64,000 bases of DNA from NCBI RefSeq assembly GCF_020164435.1, contig NZ_JAIUDQ010000020.1, positions 22,033 through 86,032 of the forward strand, read 5' to 3'. A program made the position numbers and the translations under genes. The notes below the pieces were generated by a model. That model made no database searches. It was not told the origin of the DNA and saw nothing but the letters and a program-made list of their open reading frames with translations. Below, in pieces: positions 41,386-51,183 of this stretch. This DNA comes from Phyllobacterium lublinensis. GTDB lineage: Bacteria; Pseudomonadota; Alphaproteobacteria; Rhizobiales; Rhizobiaceae. How positions within the stretch are numbered: the first letter of the stretch is position 1; each line of letters starts with the position of its first letter.

Positions 41386-41624
41386 GGTTTTCCTCTCCGA
41401 AATTTGATGTGGCCCCTCGAATTCCACATTACTCAAATTCGAGCCGCATTGGTTTTTGTTTTCAGTTCCAGTTGATTTTCATGTGGATATCAATCGTTTC
41501 GCAGAAAATTGGTTGCGAGCGCCTCCACCGATTGCGCTTGCCGCCCGGTCCTGACTATTGTCGCATTGGTGGACGATGCCCGCCATTTTACGAATCACTA
41601 ATTCTATTACGACGGACGAATAAT

Positions 41625-44600
41625 ATGAATGAAAAATGGGATTTCTGGATTGACCGCGGAGGCACGTTTACCGACGTGATCGCGCGCGATCCTCAGGGTC
41701 AACTTCTTGCCCACAAGCTGCTGTCGGAGAATCCTGAAGCCTATCAGGACGCGGCCATTCAGGGCATTCGTGTGCTGTTGGGCGTCAAGCAAGGCGACGC
41801 CATGCCCTCGCACCGGATAGGCGAGGTCAAGATGGGTACGACTGTGGCGACCAATGCACTGCTGGAGCGCAAAGGCGACCGGACGATTCTGCTGATCACC
41901 AAGGGCTTTCGCGATGCGCTTAAAATTGCCTACCAGGCGCGCCCGGACATATTTGCAAAGGAGATCATCCTTCCCGAACAGCTGTATGAACGCGTCATTG
42001 AGGTCGATGAGCGCGTAAGAACAGATGGATCGGTCGAGGCAGTTCCCCGCCCTGAAGATATTCGCGAGGCCTTGAACACTGCAAGGAAAGACGGGATCGA
42101 CGCTGTAGCTATTGTATTCATGCATGCGTGGAACTACCCGGCGCACGAACAGGCGGCTGCCAGGATTGCCCGAGAATTGGGCTTCGGCCAGGTCTCGGTC
42201 AGCCATGAAGTATCGCCGCTGGCAAAGCTGGTCGGCCGTGGCGACACGACGGTTGTCGACGCCTATCTTTCGCCCATCCTTCGCCGGTATGTCGATCATG
42301 TCGCAAGCGAGCTTGGCATAACCTCAGCCGGTGGAAGCGACGCGTCGCCTCGCCTGTCATTCATGATGTCGTCAGGGGGACTGACGGCGGCAGACTTGTT
42401 TCAGGGCAAGGATGCCATCCTGTCCGGACCGGCGGGGGGTGTCGTCGGGATGGTCGAAACCGCACGGCTCGCCGGTTTCGACAAGGTTATCGGATTCGAC
42501 ATGGGCGGCACGTCGACGGACGTGGCGCATTATGACGGCGATTATGAGCGCGCTTTCGATACGGAAGTGGCAGGCGTGCGTATTCGTGCTCCGATGATGC
42601 GTATTCACACGGTGGCCGCCGGTGGCGGCTCTATCCTCCATTACAGTGCCGGACGCCTGTCCGCCGGACCCGACTCCGCCGGGGCCAACCCCGGCCCCGC
42701 CTGCTACCGGCGCGGCGGGCCGCTGGCTGTGACCGACGCCAATGTCATGCTCGGCAAGTTGCGTCCAGAATATTTCCCCGCAATTTTTGGACGGGATCAG
42801 AACGAGGCTCTCGATCGCGATATCGTTGCCCGGAAGTTTTCTGAACTTGCCACGGAGGTCGGCGACGGCAAAACCGCCGAAGAAATCGCCGAAGGCTTCA
42901 TTACGATCGCCGTCGAAAACATGGCCAACGCGGTCAAGAAGATATCGGTCCAGCGCGGCTACGACGTGACCCGGTACCTGCTCAACTGTTTTGGTGGAGC
43001 GGGCGGGCAGCATGCCTGTCTCGTCGCCGATGCCCTCGGCATGGAGGCGGTGCTCATCCATCCGTTTTCAGGGCTGCTTTCAGCATATGGCATTGGTCTG
43101 TCATCGATCTTCGCCTCGCGGCAGCAAGCACTCGTCAAGCCGTTCGCACCAGAGACGCTGCACGAAATCCGTCAACTATCTGAACGTCTCACCAATGCCG
43201 TCGTCGCAGAAATCGCCGGCCAGGGCGTGGCTCGTCAACACATTACCTCACGCCCCGTTCTCCATCTGCGCTACGAGGGCACTGATACGACAATACCGAT
43301 TGATTTCAGTCCGTTCTCGATCGATCAGGCCCGTTCCGGCTTCGAGGCTGCGCACAGGGCGCAGTTCGGTTTCATCTACGACAACAAGCCAATCGTGGTA
43401 GAGGCAGTGGGCGTCGAGGCTGCCGATGCGCATGGGCGCAGCCAAGTTGAAAATGAGCATGAGCAAGATGGTTCGCAACCCCAGCCAGGGGATCCGTGCA
43501 GGGTCTATTCGGGCGGACAGTTCCATGACGCCCTCACCTATCCGCGAATCAATATGCTGGCCGGACACAGGGTTGCGGGTCCGGCACTGATCATCGAGAC
43601 ACACCAGACCATCGTTGTCGAACCCGGCTGGCAGGCGGAAATTACCAAGCTCAACCACGTCCTGATGCGCCGGATTGAAAAGAAAGCCCGTACTGCGGCA
43701 CTCGGCACTCAGGCAGATCCGATCATGCTTGAAGTGTTCAACAATCTGTTCATGTCGATTGCCGAGCAGATGGGCGTAACGCTACAGAACACGGCACATT
43801 CGGTGAATATCAAGGAACGTCTTGATTTCTCCTGTGCCGTTTTCGACCGCAACGGTGCACTGGTGGCCAATGCGCCGCACATGCCGGTTCACCTCGGATC
43901 GATGGACCGTTCGGTCGAAACCATCATCAAGCTCAACGCCGGCGATATTCAGCCCGGTGATGTCTTTGCGCTCAATGCGCCGTATAATGGCGGAACGCAT
44001 CTGCCCGACATTACGGTTGTCACTCCGGTGTTCGATGACGCCGGCGAGAACATCCTGTTTTATTCGGCGTCGCGCGGACACCATGCGGATATAGGAGGAT
44101 CCGCTCCGGGGTCGATGACGCCATTGGCAACAACGGTGGATGAAGAAGGCGTCCTTATCGACAATTTCCGCCTGGTCGAGCGCGGGCGCTTCCGCGAAGC
44201 GGAACTGACGGAGCTCTTGACCAATCATCCCTGGCCCGTGCGCAACGTTCATCAGAACGTTGCCGACCTGAAAGCGCAGATAGCTGCCAACGAAAAAGGC
44301 GTCGCCGAACTCAGGAAGATGATTGCGCAATTTGGCCTTGGCGTTGTTGAAGCTTACATGGGACACGTCCAGGACAATGCCGCGGAAAGCGTCCGTGCTG
44401 TTCTCGACCGGCTGCCGGAAAGCTCGGAATATTCGTATGCGACCGACACCGGCCAGACAATCCAGGTGAAGATCTCGGTCGACCGCAAGGAACGGCGGGC
44501 CACGGTCGATTTTAGCGGCACATCGGCAGTAATGAAGAACAACTTCAACGCCCCCGAACCGGTCGCACGCGCCGCTGTGCTCTATGTATTCCGCGTCATG

Positions 44601-45257
44601 GTAGAGGGCGCGATACCGATGAATGCAGGATGCCTGCGTCCAATCGACATCATCATTCCGGACGGCTGCATGTTGAAGCCCACCTATCCGGCTGCGGTTG
44701 TTGCCGGCAACGTGGAGACATCCCAGCACGTTACCAATGCGCTTTTCGGCGCACTGGGCGCAATGGCGAATTCGCAAGGTACGATGAACAACCTGACCTT
44801 TGGCAATAACCGCTACCAATATTACGAGACGATCTGCTCCGGCTCGCCTGCAGGCCACTTCAACGATGGAACGGGTTTTGCCGGCACGTCAGCAGTCCAC
44901 ACACACATGACCAACTCGCGGCTCACTGATCCCGAAATTCTTGAGATGCGCTTCCCTGTTCTGCTGGAGGATTTTCATATCCGGGAACGCTCCGGGGGCA
45001 AGGGCAAGTTCAGCGGCGGCAGTGGCACCAAGCGCACGATCCGTTTTCTGGAACGCATGGATTGCGCCATCCTGTCCTCCCATCGCAATCGCCCACCCGA
45101 AGGACTGGATGGCGGTGGCGATGGCGAGGTTGGCAAAACAGAAGTCCGCCGAAAGGATGGGACTATCGAGACGTTGCAAGCCTGCGACCAAACCGTGCTT
45201 GAGGCAGGCGAAGCGGTCATCCTGACTACGCCCACGCCCGGCGGATATGGGGCCTGA
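41625..45257 (+). CDS. fused hydantoinase A/B family protein (5-oxoprolinase type)
   Basis: This 1210-residue ATP-dependent amidohydrolase has HyuA (about residues 1-680) and HyuB (about 690-1205) parts in one chain, as in 5-oxoprolinase. The HyuA start [17 protein letters not shown], the ATPase-like [17 protein letters not shown] and the C-terminal HyuB glycine-rich [18 protein letters not shown] are all intact. It likely opens 5-oxoproline (pyroglutamate) or a related ring. The ATG at 41625 is selected from homology; the same frame is open 471 bp upstream without matching the family. The ribosome-binding site is weak (GGACGA). Confidence 0.92.
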   Translation: MNEKWDFWIDRGGTFTDVIARDPQGQLLAHKLLSENPEAYQDAAIQGIRVLLGVKQGDAMPSHRIGEVKMGTTVATNALLERKGDRTILLITKGFRDALKIAYQARPDIFAKEIILPEQLYERVIEVDERVRTDGSVEAVPRPEDIREALNTARKDGIDAVAIVFMHAWNYPAHEQAAARIARELGFGQVSVSHEVSPLAKLVGRGDTTVVDAYLSPILRRYVDHVASELGITSAGGSDASPRLSFMMSSGGLTAADLFQGKDAILSGPAGGVVGMVETARLAGFDKVIGFDMGGTSTDVAHYDGDYERAFDTEVAGVRIRAPMMRIHTVAAGGGSILHYSAGRLSAGPDSAGANPGPACYRRGGPLAVTDANVMLGKLRPEYFPAIFGRDQNEALDRDIVARKFSELATEVGDGKTAEEIAEGFITIAVENMANAVKKISVQRGYDVTRYLLNCFGGAGGQHACLVADALGMEAVLIHPFSGLLSAYGIGLSSIFASRQQALVKPFAPETLHEIRQLSERLTNAVVAEIAGQGVARQHITSRPVLHLRYEGTDTTIPIDFSPFSIDQARSGFEAAHRAQFGFIYDNKPIVVEAVGVEAADAHGRSQVENEHEQDGSQPQPGDPCRVYSGGQFHDALTYPRINMLAGHRVAGPALIIETHQTIVVEPGWQAEITKLNHVLMRRIEKKARTAALGTQADPIMLEVFNNLFMSIAEQMGVTLQNTAHSVNIKERLDFSCAVFDRNGALVANAPHMPVHLGSMDRSVETIIKLNAGDIQPGDVFALNAPYNGGTHLPDITVVTPVFDDAGENILFYSASRGHHADIGGSAPGSMTPLATTVDEEGVLIDNFRLVERGRFREAELTELLTNHPWPVRNVHQNVADLKAQIAANEKGVAELRKMIAQFGLGVVEAYMGHVQDNAAESVRAVLDRLPESSEYSYATDTGQTIQVKISVDRKERRATVDFSGTSAVMKNNFNAPEPVARAAVLYVFRVMVEGAIPMNAGCLRPIDIIIPDGCMLKPTYPAAVVAGNVETSQHVTNALFGALGAMANSQGTMNNLTFGNNRYQYYETICSGSPAGHFNDGTGFAGTSAVHTHMTNSRLTDPEILEMRFPVLLEDFHIRERSGGKGKFSGGSGTKRTIRFLERMDCAILSSHRNRPPEGLDGGGDGEVGKTEVRRKDGTIETLQACDQTVLEAGEAVILTTPTPGGYGA

Positions 45258-45260
45258 CCA

Positions 45261-45759
45261 TTGGACGCCGCCATCTCAATAAGAATGCTGGATGGCGGCG
45301 ACGCCGAACTGTTCCGGACATTGCGTTTGCACGCCTTGCGCAGTGCTCCGGAGGCTTTCGGTTCCAGCTACGAGGATGAAGCCGGTCTAAGCCTGAACCA
45401 ATTCCGCCAGCGTCTTGACGACAGACCAAACGCGGTATTCGGCGCTTTTGCCGATGCCAGGCTCGTCGGCATGGCGGTTTTGCAGTGAACCGCAAACTGC
45501 AACAACGGCACAAGGGACTGCTGTGGGGTGTCTATGTTGATCCCCAATGGCGTGGACATTCACTCGGACAACGATTGACGCAAGCCGTCATCGATCATGC
45601 GCGTCTTCATGTCGACACCGTGCATGCCACGGTAATGGCTGCAAATATCTCCGCACGCACGCTTTATCTCGGGCTTGGCTTTACGGTCTACGGTTTCGAA
45701 AAGGACGCCTTGGCGGCCAATCCTATGACGACGAACTGTTGCGGCTCGATCTGCACTGA
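45261..45759 (+). pseudogene. GNAT acetyltransferase, disrupted by two frameshifts
   Basis: The first part (TTG start at 45261; SIRMLDGGDAELFRTLRLHA, then SAPEAFGSSYEDE) is a GNAT N-terminus that stops at 45488 just after GMAVLQ. The next frame, from about 45485, continues with LLWGVYVDPQWRGHSLGQRL (acetyl-CoA loop) and LYLGLGFTVYGFEKDAL. A second shift near 45710-45720 is needed to reach the usual C-terminus GQSYDDELLRLDLH ending at 45759. Each piece alone lacks essential parts. Either the gene is decayed or the assembly has two indels. Confidence 0.75.
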
Positions 45760-45824
45760 TAAAAATCCTGCGGAAAAGCTCCATGAACCTTGAACGAATG
45801 GATGAGAAGCGTTATATCGCCAAC

Positions 45825-45848
45825 TAATAGTTAGCACACTACTTATTA
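45825..45848. promoter_or_regulatory. 24-bp imperfect palindrome, probable MarR operator
   Basis: The pattern is TAATA-N2-TAG-N4-CTA-N2-TATTA, with 8 of 12 symmetric positions paired. It ends one base before the first possible start of the MarR gene and overlaps an AT-rich -10-like TTATTATAT. This is the usual position for autorepression of a MarR-efflux operon. Confidence 0.55.
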
Positions 45849-45849
45849 T

Positions 45850-46308
45850 ATGGCTATGGATATGTCTCACCAAACATCCCATACACAGTTCGTCGATGAA
45901 CTGACCAAAACCAGCCGCAAACTGCGGACGCTTTTTGACGCTCGGGTGAAGGAACTGGGCCTGACGCTTGCGCGTGCCCGGACATTGCTGCTCCTGCAAA
46001 GATTGGGCGGGCTCAATCAGCGGGAGCTTGCCGAAGAGCTCGAAATCGAAACACCAACCATGGTGCGTTTGCTGGATGGCCTCGAAAAGCAGGGATTCAT
46101 CGAACGGCGCGCCGTCGAGGCTGACCGGCGTGCCAAGCAGATCGTCATGACTCCACTCGGAGCCGAACTGGCAACGAAGGTCGATCATCTGGCCCAGCTT
46201 TTGCGGGCCGAGTATGTGGGTCATATTGACGAGCACGAGCTCATGACGGCCATCAAGGTGTTGCGCGCCGTTAACCGCAACATTGGCGATCTCATCGAGA
46301 AGAGCTGA
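45850..46308 (+). CDS. MarR family transcriptional regulator
   Basis: This 152-residue winged-helix regulator shows the helix-turn-helix LNQRELAEELEIETPTMVRLLDGLEKQGFIER and the wing VEADRRAKQIVMTPLG. It heads an operon with an MFS pump and a membrane fusion protein and presumably represses it until a toxic ligand binds. Three in-frame ATGs (45850, 45856, 45862) are possible and none has a clear ribosome-binding site. The stop overlaps the MFS start (TGATG). Confidence 0.9.
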   Translation: MAMDMSHQTSHTQFVDELTKTSRKLRTLFDARVKELGLTLARARTLLLLQRLGGLNQRELAEELEIETPTMVRLLDGLEKQGFIERRAVEADRRAKQIVMTPLGAELATKVDHLAQLLRAEYVGHIDEHELMTAIKVLRAVNRNIGDLIEKS

Positions 46309-47969
46309 TGCTATTGGTCCCTGAAGCAGAATTTGTCGGGTACACGCCCGCGAGACGCGAGCCCATGCGGTCTGCAGAACAGGCGACCGCTACGGGTACT
46401 CATCGTTCTCGGCATCCCATTGCCTATGTCGCGGCGTCGACACTGCTGTCGATGACGCAGGGGCTCGGGATGAACCTGATCGCAACGAATATCCCCCAGA
46501 TCCAGGGCTATCTCGGTGCAACAAACATTGAGGCGACATGGCTGGTGGCCGCTTACATGGCGCCGAACGTCAGTCTTTCCATTGCATTGATCAAGATCCG
46601 AAACCAGTACGGGCTCCGGAATTTCGCGGAACTGAGTATCGCCCTATTTGTGCTCGTCTCGTTGCTGCATCTGTTCGTCACCGACCTGCATTCAGCCATC
46701 ATGATCCGCTTCGTCAGCGGTATTGCGGCGGCGCCACTGTCGAGCTTGGCCTTCCTCTATATGCTTGAAGCATTTTCCCCCGCACGAAAGATGACGATCG
46801 GCATCTGCCTCGTCCTCACCAACATATCGCTCGCATCTCCACTTGCGCGTCTGCTGTCCCCGACGCTGCTGGATATCGGTCAATGGCAAGGCCTTTACAT
46901 GTTCGAAATAGCATTGGCGCTCATTGCACTCGGCGTGATCTACGTCCTTCCGCTCACGCCCGTGCCACGAGCCAAGGTGATCGAAAAGCTCGATATTGTC
47001 AGCTATCTGCTCATCGCCGTCGGCTTCGGTTGCACGGCTGTCGTCCTTGTAACCGGGCGCCTTTACTGGTGGCGTGAAGCGCCCTGGCTCGGCATTCTGC
47101 TGGCCATCGCTATCGTCACGGTTACGACGGCTGTTGTGATCGAGCTAAACCGCGAGAAACCGCTCCTCGACATACGATGGCTCGCCAGCAGGGAGATCGT
47201 GCATTTTGCGGGAACGATCCTGTTGTTCCGGCTGGCTGTTTCCGAGCAGTCTGCTGTTGCCAATAATTTCTTCCAGAGCGTCGGCCTCCAGAACGATCAG
47301 ATATCGTTGCTCTACATAATCAGCATGCTGGCCATGGTCGCTGCTTGCTTCTGCTGCGCCGCAGTCATGAAACCGGAGCGCGTCCCTGCCATTCATGCCG
47401 CCGCTTTGATCTTCCTCATCGTCGGCTCCTACATGGACAGCCAATCGACCAACCTCACGCGTCCGATAAACATGTATGTGAGCCAGGCCTTCATTGCTGC
47501 GGCGACAGCACTTTTCCTGCCGCCAGCCATGTCTGTTGGTCTCATGTCGGCGCTGAAGCGCGGTCCCAACTACATACTCAGCTTCATTATGGTTTTCCTG
47601 TCGACCCAGAGTCTCGGCGGCCTTCTCGGTCAGGCGGCCTTTGGCACGTTCATCACGATCCGCGAAAAATTCCATTCCAATATCATTGCTGAGCACATCG
47701 CCATGTCCGATCCTCTCGTTGCCCAGCGAGCCGCACAACTCGCCAATGCCTATGGCCGTGTGATTGCTGACAAGACCTTGCTCAGTGCGGAAGGCACCGC
47801 CTTCCTTTCTCAGCAGGTCACCCGCGAGGCAAATATTCTCGCGTACAACGACGCCTTCCTGCTGATCGCCGTCATGTCCCTGTGTGCGCTTGTCGCACTT
47901 CTCACCCACGTCGCGATGGGTGGTCTGTACCGCCCTCGCCCAACGCCAGCCGCTGCCCCAACGAGTTGA
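46308..47969 (+). CDS. MFS transporter, DHA2/EmrB-like (14-span drug exporter)
   Basis: This 553-residue inner-membrane pump has about 14 hydrophobic spans. IATNIPQIQGYLGATNIEATWLVAAYMA is the DHA2-type first loop, and a large extracytoplasmic segment (about residues 440-510) precedes the last span. With the following HlyD-type adaptor it should form an EmrAB-like system exporting lipophilic or aromatic compounds through an outer membrane channel encoded elsewhere. An in-frame ATG twenty codons in (46365) is an alternative start. Confidence 0.88.
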   Translation: MLLVPEAEFVGYTPARREPMRSAEQATATGTHRSRHPIAYVAASTLLSMTQGLGMNLIATNIPQIQGYLGATNIEATWLVAAYMAPNVSLSIALIKIRNQYGLRNFAELSIALFVLVSLLHLFVTDLHSAIMIRFVSGIAAAPLSSLAFLYMLEAFSPARKMTIGICLVLTNISLASPLARLLSPTLLDIGQWQGLYMFEIALALIALGVIYVLPLTPVPRAKVIEKLDIVSYLLIAVGFGCTAVVLVTGRLYWWREAPWLGILLAIAIVTVTTAVVIELNREKPLLDIRWLASREIVHFAGTILLFRLAVSEQSAVANNFFQSVGLQNDQISLLYIISMLAMVAACFCCAAVMKPERVPAIHAAALIFLIVGSYMDSQSTNLTRPINMYVSQAFIAAATALFLPPAMSVGLMSALKRGPNYILSFIMVFLSTQSLGGLLGQAAFGTFITIREKFHSNIIAEHIAMSDPLVAQRAAQLANAYGRVIADKTLLSAEGTAFLSQQVTREANILAYNDAFLLIAVMSLCALVALLTHVAMGGLYRPRPTPAAAPTS

Positions 47970-47972
47970 ACC

Positions 47973-49013
47973 ATGTCCCGATATCTTCGTCCCACTGCAA
48001 CCATGATTGCCATCGCCGTCGGTATAGCCGGCCTCGTTCTGGTGCTTTACGCCTGGCGCCTGCCGCCATTCCACAGCAACATCGAGTCCACCGAAAACGC
48101 CTATGTCAAAGGTTATGTGACTCTCATCAGCCCGCAATTGAGCGGCTATATCGTTGAAGTGCCGGTGCAGGATTATGATCATGTCAGCAAGGGCCAGTTG
48201 CTGGCGCGCATAGATGACCGGATTTTCGCCCAGAAGCTGGATCAGGCGCGGGCAACCCTGGCGAGTGAACAGGCCGCCCTTGCCAATTCTACCCAGCAGC
48301 AACTGGCTGCCGAAGCGCGCATCGGCTCAAGCCAGGCCCAACTCGACAGCGCAACTGCCGGTCTCAAGCGTGCACAGGCCAATTGGGCCAGGATCGAGCC
48401 CCTGGCGCGTCAGGGCATAATGACGAAGAGTGATGCAGAGCAGAGCCAGATGACACTGGAGCAGGCGCAGTCTTCGGTAACGCAGGCACAAGCGGCCATC
48501 GAGGTATCGCGGCAGGACCTCGAAACGATCAAGGTGGGCCGAGGATCGCTGGAGGCTGCTGTCGCCGGGGCGCAGGCGGCCGTCCACCTTGCGCAGATTG
48601 ATCTGGCAAACACGCGGATCGTTGCACCACGCGAAGGCACCTTGGGCGAAGTCGGGGTGAAGCTTGGACAATATGTCAGCGCCGGCACGCAGTTGATGTC
48701 GATCGTCCCGCCGGACGTTTGGATCATTGCCAACTTCAAGGAGACGCAGCTCAACAACATCAGCCTTGGTCAGCCGGTCAGTTTCACTGTCGATGCCCTC
48801 AACCGCCAGCAGTTGACAGGACATGTCGAACGGTTTTCGCCGGCTGCCGGATCAGAGTTCAGCATCTTGCGGCCCGATAATGCCACCGGCAATTTCACCA
48901 AGGTTGCCCAGCGCATCTCCGTGCGCATAGCGGTCGATCCCGATCAGGAACTGGCCAAGCAACTTTCACCCGGCATGTCCGTGGTCGTTCAAACGCAGGC
49001 AAACGGCGCATGA
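47973..49013 (+). CDS. HlyD/EmrA-type membrane fusion protein
   Basis: This 346-residue periplasmic adaptor has one N-terminal span (ATMIAIAVGIAGLVLVLYAW), a biotinyl-lipoyl-like hairpin (ISPQLSGYIVEVPVQDYDHVSKGQLLARID), a long alpha-helical coiled coil (about residues 90-200) and the beta-barrel part (TRIVAPREGTLGEVGVKLGQYV). It begins 3 bp after the MFS stop and completes the marR-MFS-HlyD operon. Confidence 0.92.
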   Translation: MSRYLRPTATMIAIAVGIAGLVLVLYAWRLPPFHSNIESTENAYVKGYVTLISPQLSGYIVEVPVQDYDHVSKGQLLARIDDRIFAQKLDQARATLASEQAALANSTQQQLAAEARIGSSQAQLDSATAGLKRAQANWARIEPLARQGIMTKSDAEQSQMTLEQAQSSVTQAQAAIEVSRQDLETIKVGRGSLEAAVAGAQAAVHLAQIDLANTRIVAPREGTLGEVGVKLGQYVSAGTQLMSIVPPDVWIIANFKETQLNNISLGQPVSFTVDALNRQQLTGHVERFSPAAGSEFSILRPDNATGNFTKVAQRISVRIAVDPDQELAKQLSPGMSVVVQTQANGA

Positions 49014-49102
49014 CGCCGATTGGAGTGCATTTTCCAACCAAGGCCGAACAGAGGCGGTAGAACAAGGAGTTAGACGCGTCCGGTTATATCCGTACCGCCA
49101 GG

Positions 49103-49120
49103 CTGTCATATGGTTCGACT
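49103..49120 (+). promoter_or_regulatory. weak PHO-box-like sequence upstream of btaA
   Basis: CTGTCAT (49103-49109) is a perfect PhoB half-site. The second half expected after four bases is TTCGACT, a poor match. In Sinorhizobium meliloti the btaAB genes are induced by phosphate limitation through PhoB, so a site is expected here, but this one is only suggestive. Confidence 0.22.
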
Positions 49121-49250
49121 GAACATCACCAAGGCGTTACGGACATAAGTTGAATCAATGTGGCAATTCGGTTGTTGGAGTGATCGTCACCGGTTTGTTA
49201 CATCGGAATGTTAGGCGGGCAGGAATTTCCAACAAAGGGGATTCGATTAG

Positions 49251-50504
49251 ATGCCATTTGCTCGACAATCCAAAAGCACCTCTCATCCCCGCAATGAGAA
49301 ACTCAACAAGGCGGTTCGGCAGAACAGACTTTTGTCGCGCGCCGGACTGTCCGAACGGCTCTTTGCCCACGTTTTCAAGGGCCTTGTCTACCCACAAATC
49401 TGGGAGGATCCGGAGGTGGACATGGAAGCGCTGCAGATCCGCGCCGGTCACCGTATCGTCACCATCGCATCCGGCGGCTGTAACGCCATGTCATACCTGA
49501 CGGCCGATCCTGCAAGCGTCGAGGCCGTCGATCTCAACACGGCACATGTTGCCTTCAACCGGCTGAAACTGACAGCTGTCGCCAGGCTCCCCAACTATGA
49601 CGCCTTCTACCGTTTCTACGGCACGGCCGACAGCAACTCGAACCTTGCCGCCTATGAGCGCTTCATCCAGCAGCATCTGGACCCGACCAGCCGCGCCTAT
49701 TGGGAAAAGCGCATGCTTTCGGGCCGCCGCCGCATCACGATCTTCTCGCGCGATCTCTATCGTCACGGTCTTCTCGGCGTGTTCATCGGCCTCGGGCATC
49801 GCGTCGCCAGACTGTATGGCATCGATCCCCGTGACCTCCTGAAAGCATCCACCATGGAAGAACAGCGGGCCTATTTCGACACCGCCCTCGCCCCGCTCTT
49901 CGACAAGCGCATGATCCGCTGGGCAACAAAGCGCAAATCTTCCCTGTTCGGGCTCGGTATTCCGCCGCAGCAATATGATGCGCTTGCAACGGCGGGAAAC
50001 GGCAATATGGCGCAAGTCTTGCGTGGACGGCTTGAAAAGCTCGCCTGTGGTTTTCCACTGTCGGAGAACTATTTTGCCTGGCAGGCATTCGGACGTGGCT
50101 ACAGTCACGATGCGGAAACCGGACCGCTTCCACCCTATCTCTCCCGCAATAATTTTGCGACCGTTCGCGAACGGGCGGGCCGGATGAGTGTCGTCAATGC
50201 CTCCCTGACCGAATTCCTTGCGGCCAAACCGACAGCTTCCGTCGACAGGTTCATCCTGCTAGACGCGCAAGACTGGATGACTGATGCCCAACTCAACGAC
50301 CTTTGGCGTGAAATCAGCCGAACCGCAGCGCCGGAGGCTCGAGTCGTTTTCCGGACAGCAGCAGAGTCGACCATACTTCCGGGCCGCATAGAAGACACGC
50401 TGCTCGACCGGTGGACGTATCAGCAGGAAGAGTCCCTCGCGCTTCACCATCGCGATCGCTCGTCGATCTATGGCGGTTTCCATCTTTATACGTTCAAGGA
50501 CTGA
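49251..50504 (+). CDS. btaA: S-adenosylmethionine:diacylglycerol 3-amino-3-carboxypropyl transferase BtaA
   Basis: This 417-residue enzyme performs the first step of the betaine lipid DGTS: it transfers the aminocarboxypropyl part of SAM to diacylglycerol. The DUF3419 hallmarks are LVYPQIWEDPEVDMEALQI, IVTIASGGCNAMSYLTADP and VEAVDLNTAHVAFNRLKL. The C-terminal FILLDAQDWMTDAQLNDLW and FRTAAESTILPGR are also typical. AAGGGG lies about 10 bases before the ATG. It precedes btaB by 5 bp. Confidence 0.93.
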   Translation: MPFARQSKSTSHPRNEKLNKAVRQNRLLSRAGLSERLFAHVFKGLVYPQIWEDPEVDMEALQIRAGHRIVTIASGGCNAMSYLTADPASVEAVDLNTAHVAFNRLKLTAVARLPNYDAFYRFYGTADSNSNLAAYERFIQQHLDPTSRAYWEKRMLSGRRRITIFSRDLYRHGLLGVFIGLGHRVARLYGIDPRDLLKASTMEEQRAYFDTALAPLFDKRMIRWATKRKSSLFGLGIPPQQYDALATAGNGNMAQVLRGRLEKLACGFPLSENYFAWQAFGRGYSHDAETGPLPPYLSRNNFATVRERAGRMSVVNASLTEFLAAKPTASVDRFILLDAQDWMTDAQLNDLWREISRTAAPEARVVFRTAAESTILPGRIEDTLLDRWTYQQEESLALHHRDRSSIYGGFHLYTFKD

Positions 50505-50509
50505 CTTCG

Positions 50510-51166
50510 ATGTTTGCCAAGATTGAACACGGGCCGCTGATGGATCGGATCTATCGGTATCAACGGCATTTCTACGATGCGACGCGCAAATATTATCTGC
50601 TCGGCCGTGATCCGATGATCGCCGGGCTCAACCCTCCTGAACGTGGCAGCATTCTTGAGATCGGCTGCGGTACCGGACGCAACCTTGTGCTCGCCGGCAG
50701 AGCGTACCCCAAGACATCGCTGTATGGGATTGATATATCGAATGAAATGCTTGCAACGGCGCGCAAGAAGGTTGCTGCTGCCGGACTTGGCGACCGGGCG
50801 CACCTGGCCTATGCCGATGCTGCCGATTTCAACCCTGTAGCACTGTTTGGGCGGCGACAGTTTGACCGGATCTTCATCTCATATGCTGTATCGATGATTC
50901 CGCAGTGGCAAGCTGTCGTGCGTGAGGCAGTGAGCCATCTCACGCCGGGCGGGGCGCTGCACATTGTCGACTTCGGCGACCTGAGCGAACTTCCGGGTTT
51001 CACAAAGGTCGCGCTCTACAAATGGCTCGAATGGTATCATGTCGCCCCGCGCAACGATCTGTTCGATGTAGCCGAGAGCATAGCGGCGGAGACAAACAAC
51101 GAGGCGGCGGCCCAACGGCTGCACCGCGGGTTTGCCTGGATATCGGTCATTCGTCGCAAGTCCTGA
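50510..51166 (+). CDS. btaB: DGTS biosynthesis N-methyltransferase BtaB
   Basis: This 218-residue SAM-dependent enzyme adds three methyl groups to diacylglyceryl-homoserine to give the phosphorus-free membrane lipid DGTS. MDRIYRYQRHFYDATRKYYLLGRD is the family N-terminus, SILEIGCGTGRNLVLAG (about residues 47-63) is SAM motif I, and LTPGGALHIVDFGD the post-motif. The ATG at 50510 directly follows btaA; the reading frame is open further upstream but overlaps btaA. Confidence 0.93.
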   Translation: MFAKIEHGPLMDRIYRYQRHFYDATRKYYLLGRDPMIAGLNPPERGSILEIGCGTGRNLVLAGRAYPKTSLYGIDISNEMLATARKKVAAAGLGDRAHLAYADAADFNPVALFGRRQFDRIFISYAVSMIPQWQAVVREAVSHLTPGGALHIVDFGDLSELPGFTKVALYKWLEWYHVAPRNDLFDVAESIAAETNNEAAAQRLHRGFAWISVIRRKS

Positions 51167-51183
51167 GTAAACTGCTCAGACCG

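Noticed and set aside
41154..41624. Upstream in-frame extension of the hydantoinase gene
   Set aside because: It crosses the divergent lipoprotein gene and the promoter gap. Family similarity begins only at the ATG at 41625.
43782..44858. 358-codon minus-strand open frame
   Set aside because: It is antisense to the hydantoinase B part, which is clearly coding on the plus strand.
47145..48302. 385-codon minus-strand open frame
   Set aside because: It lies antisense to the MFS and HlyD genes, has low-complexity composition and no family resemblance.
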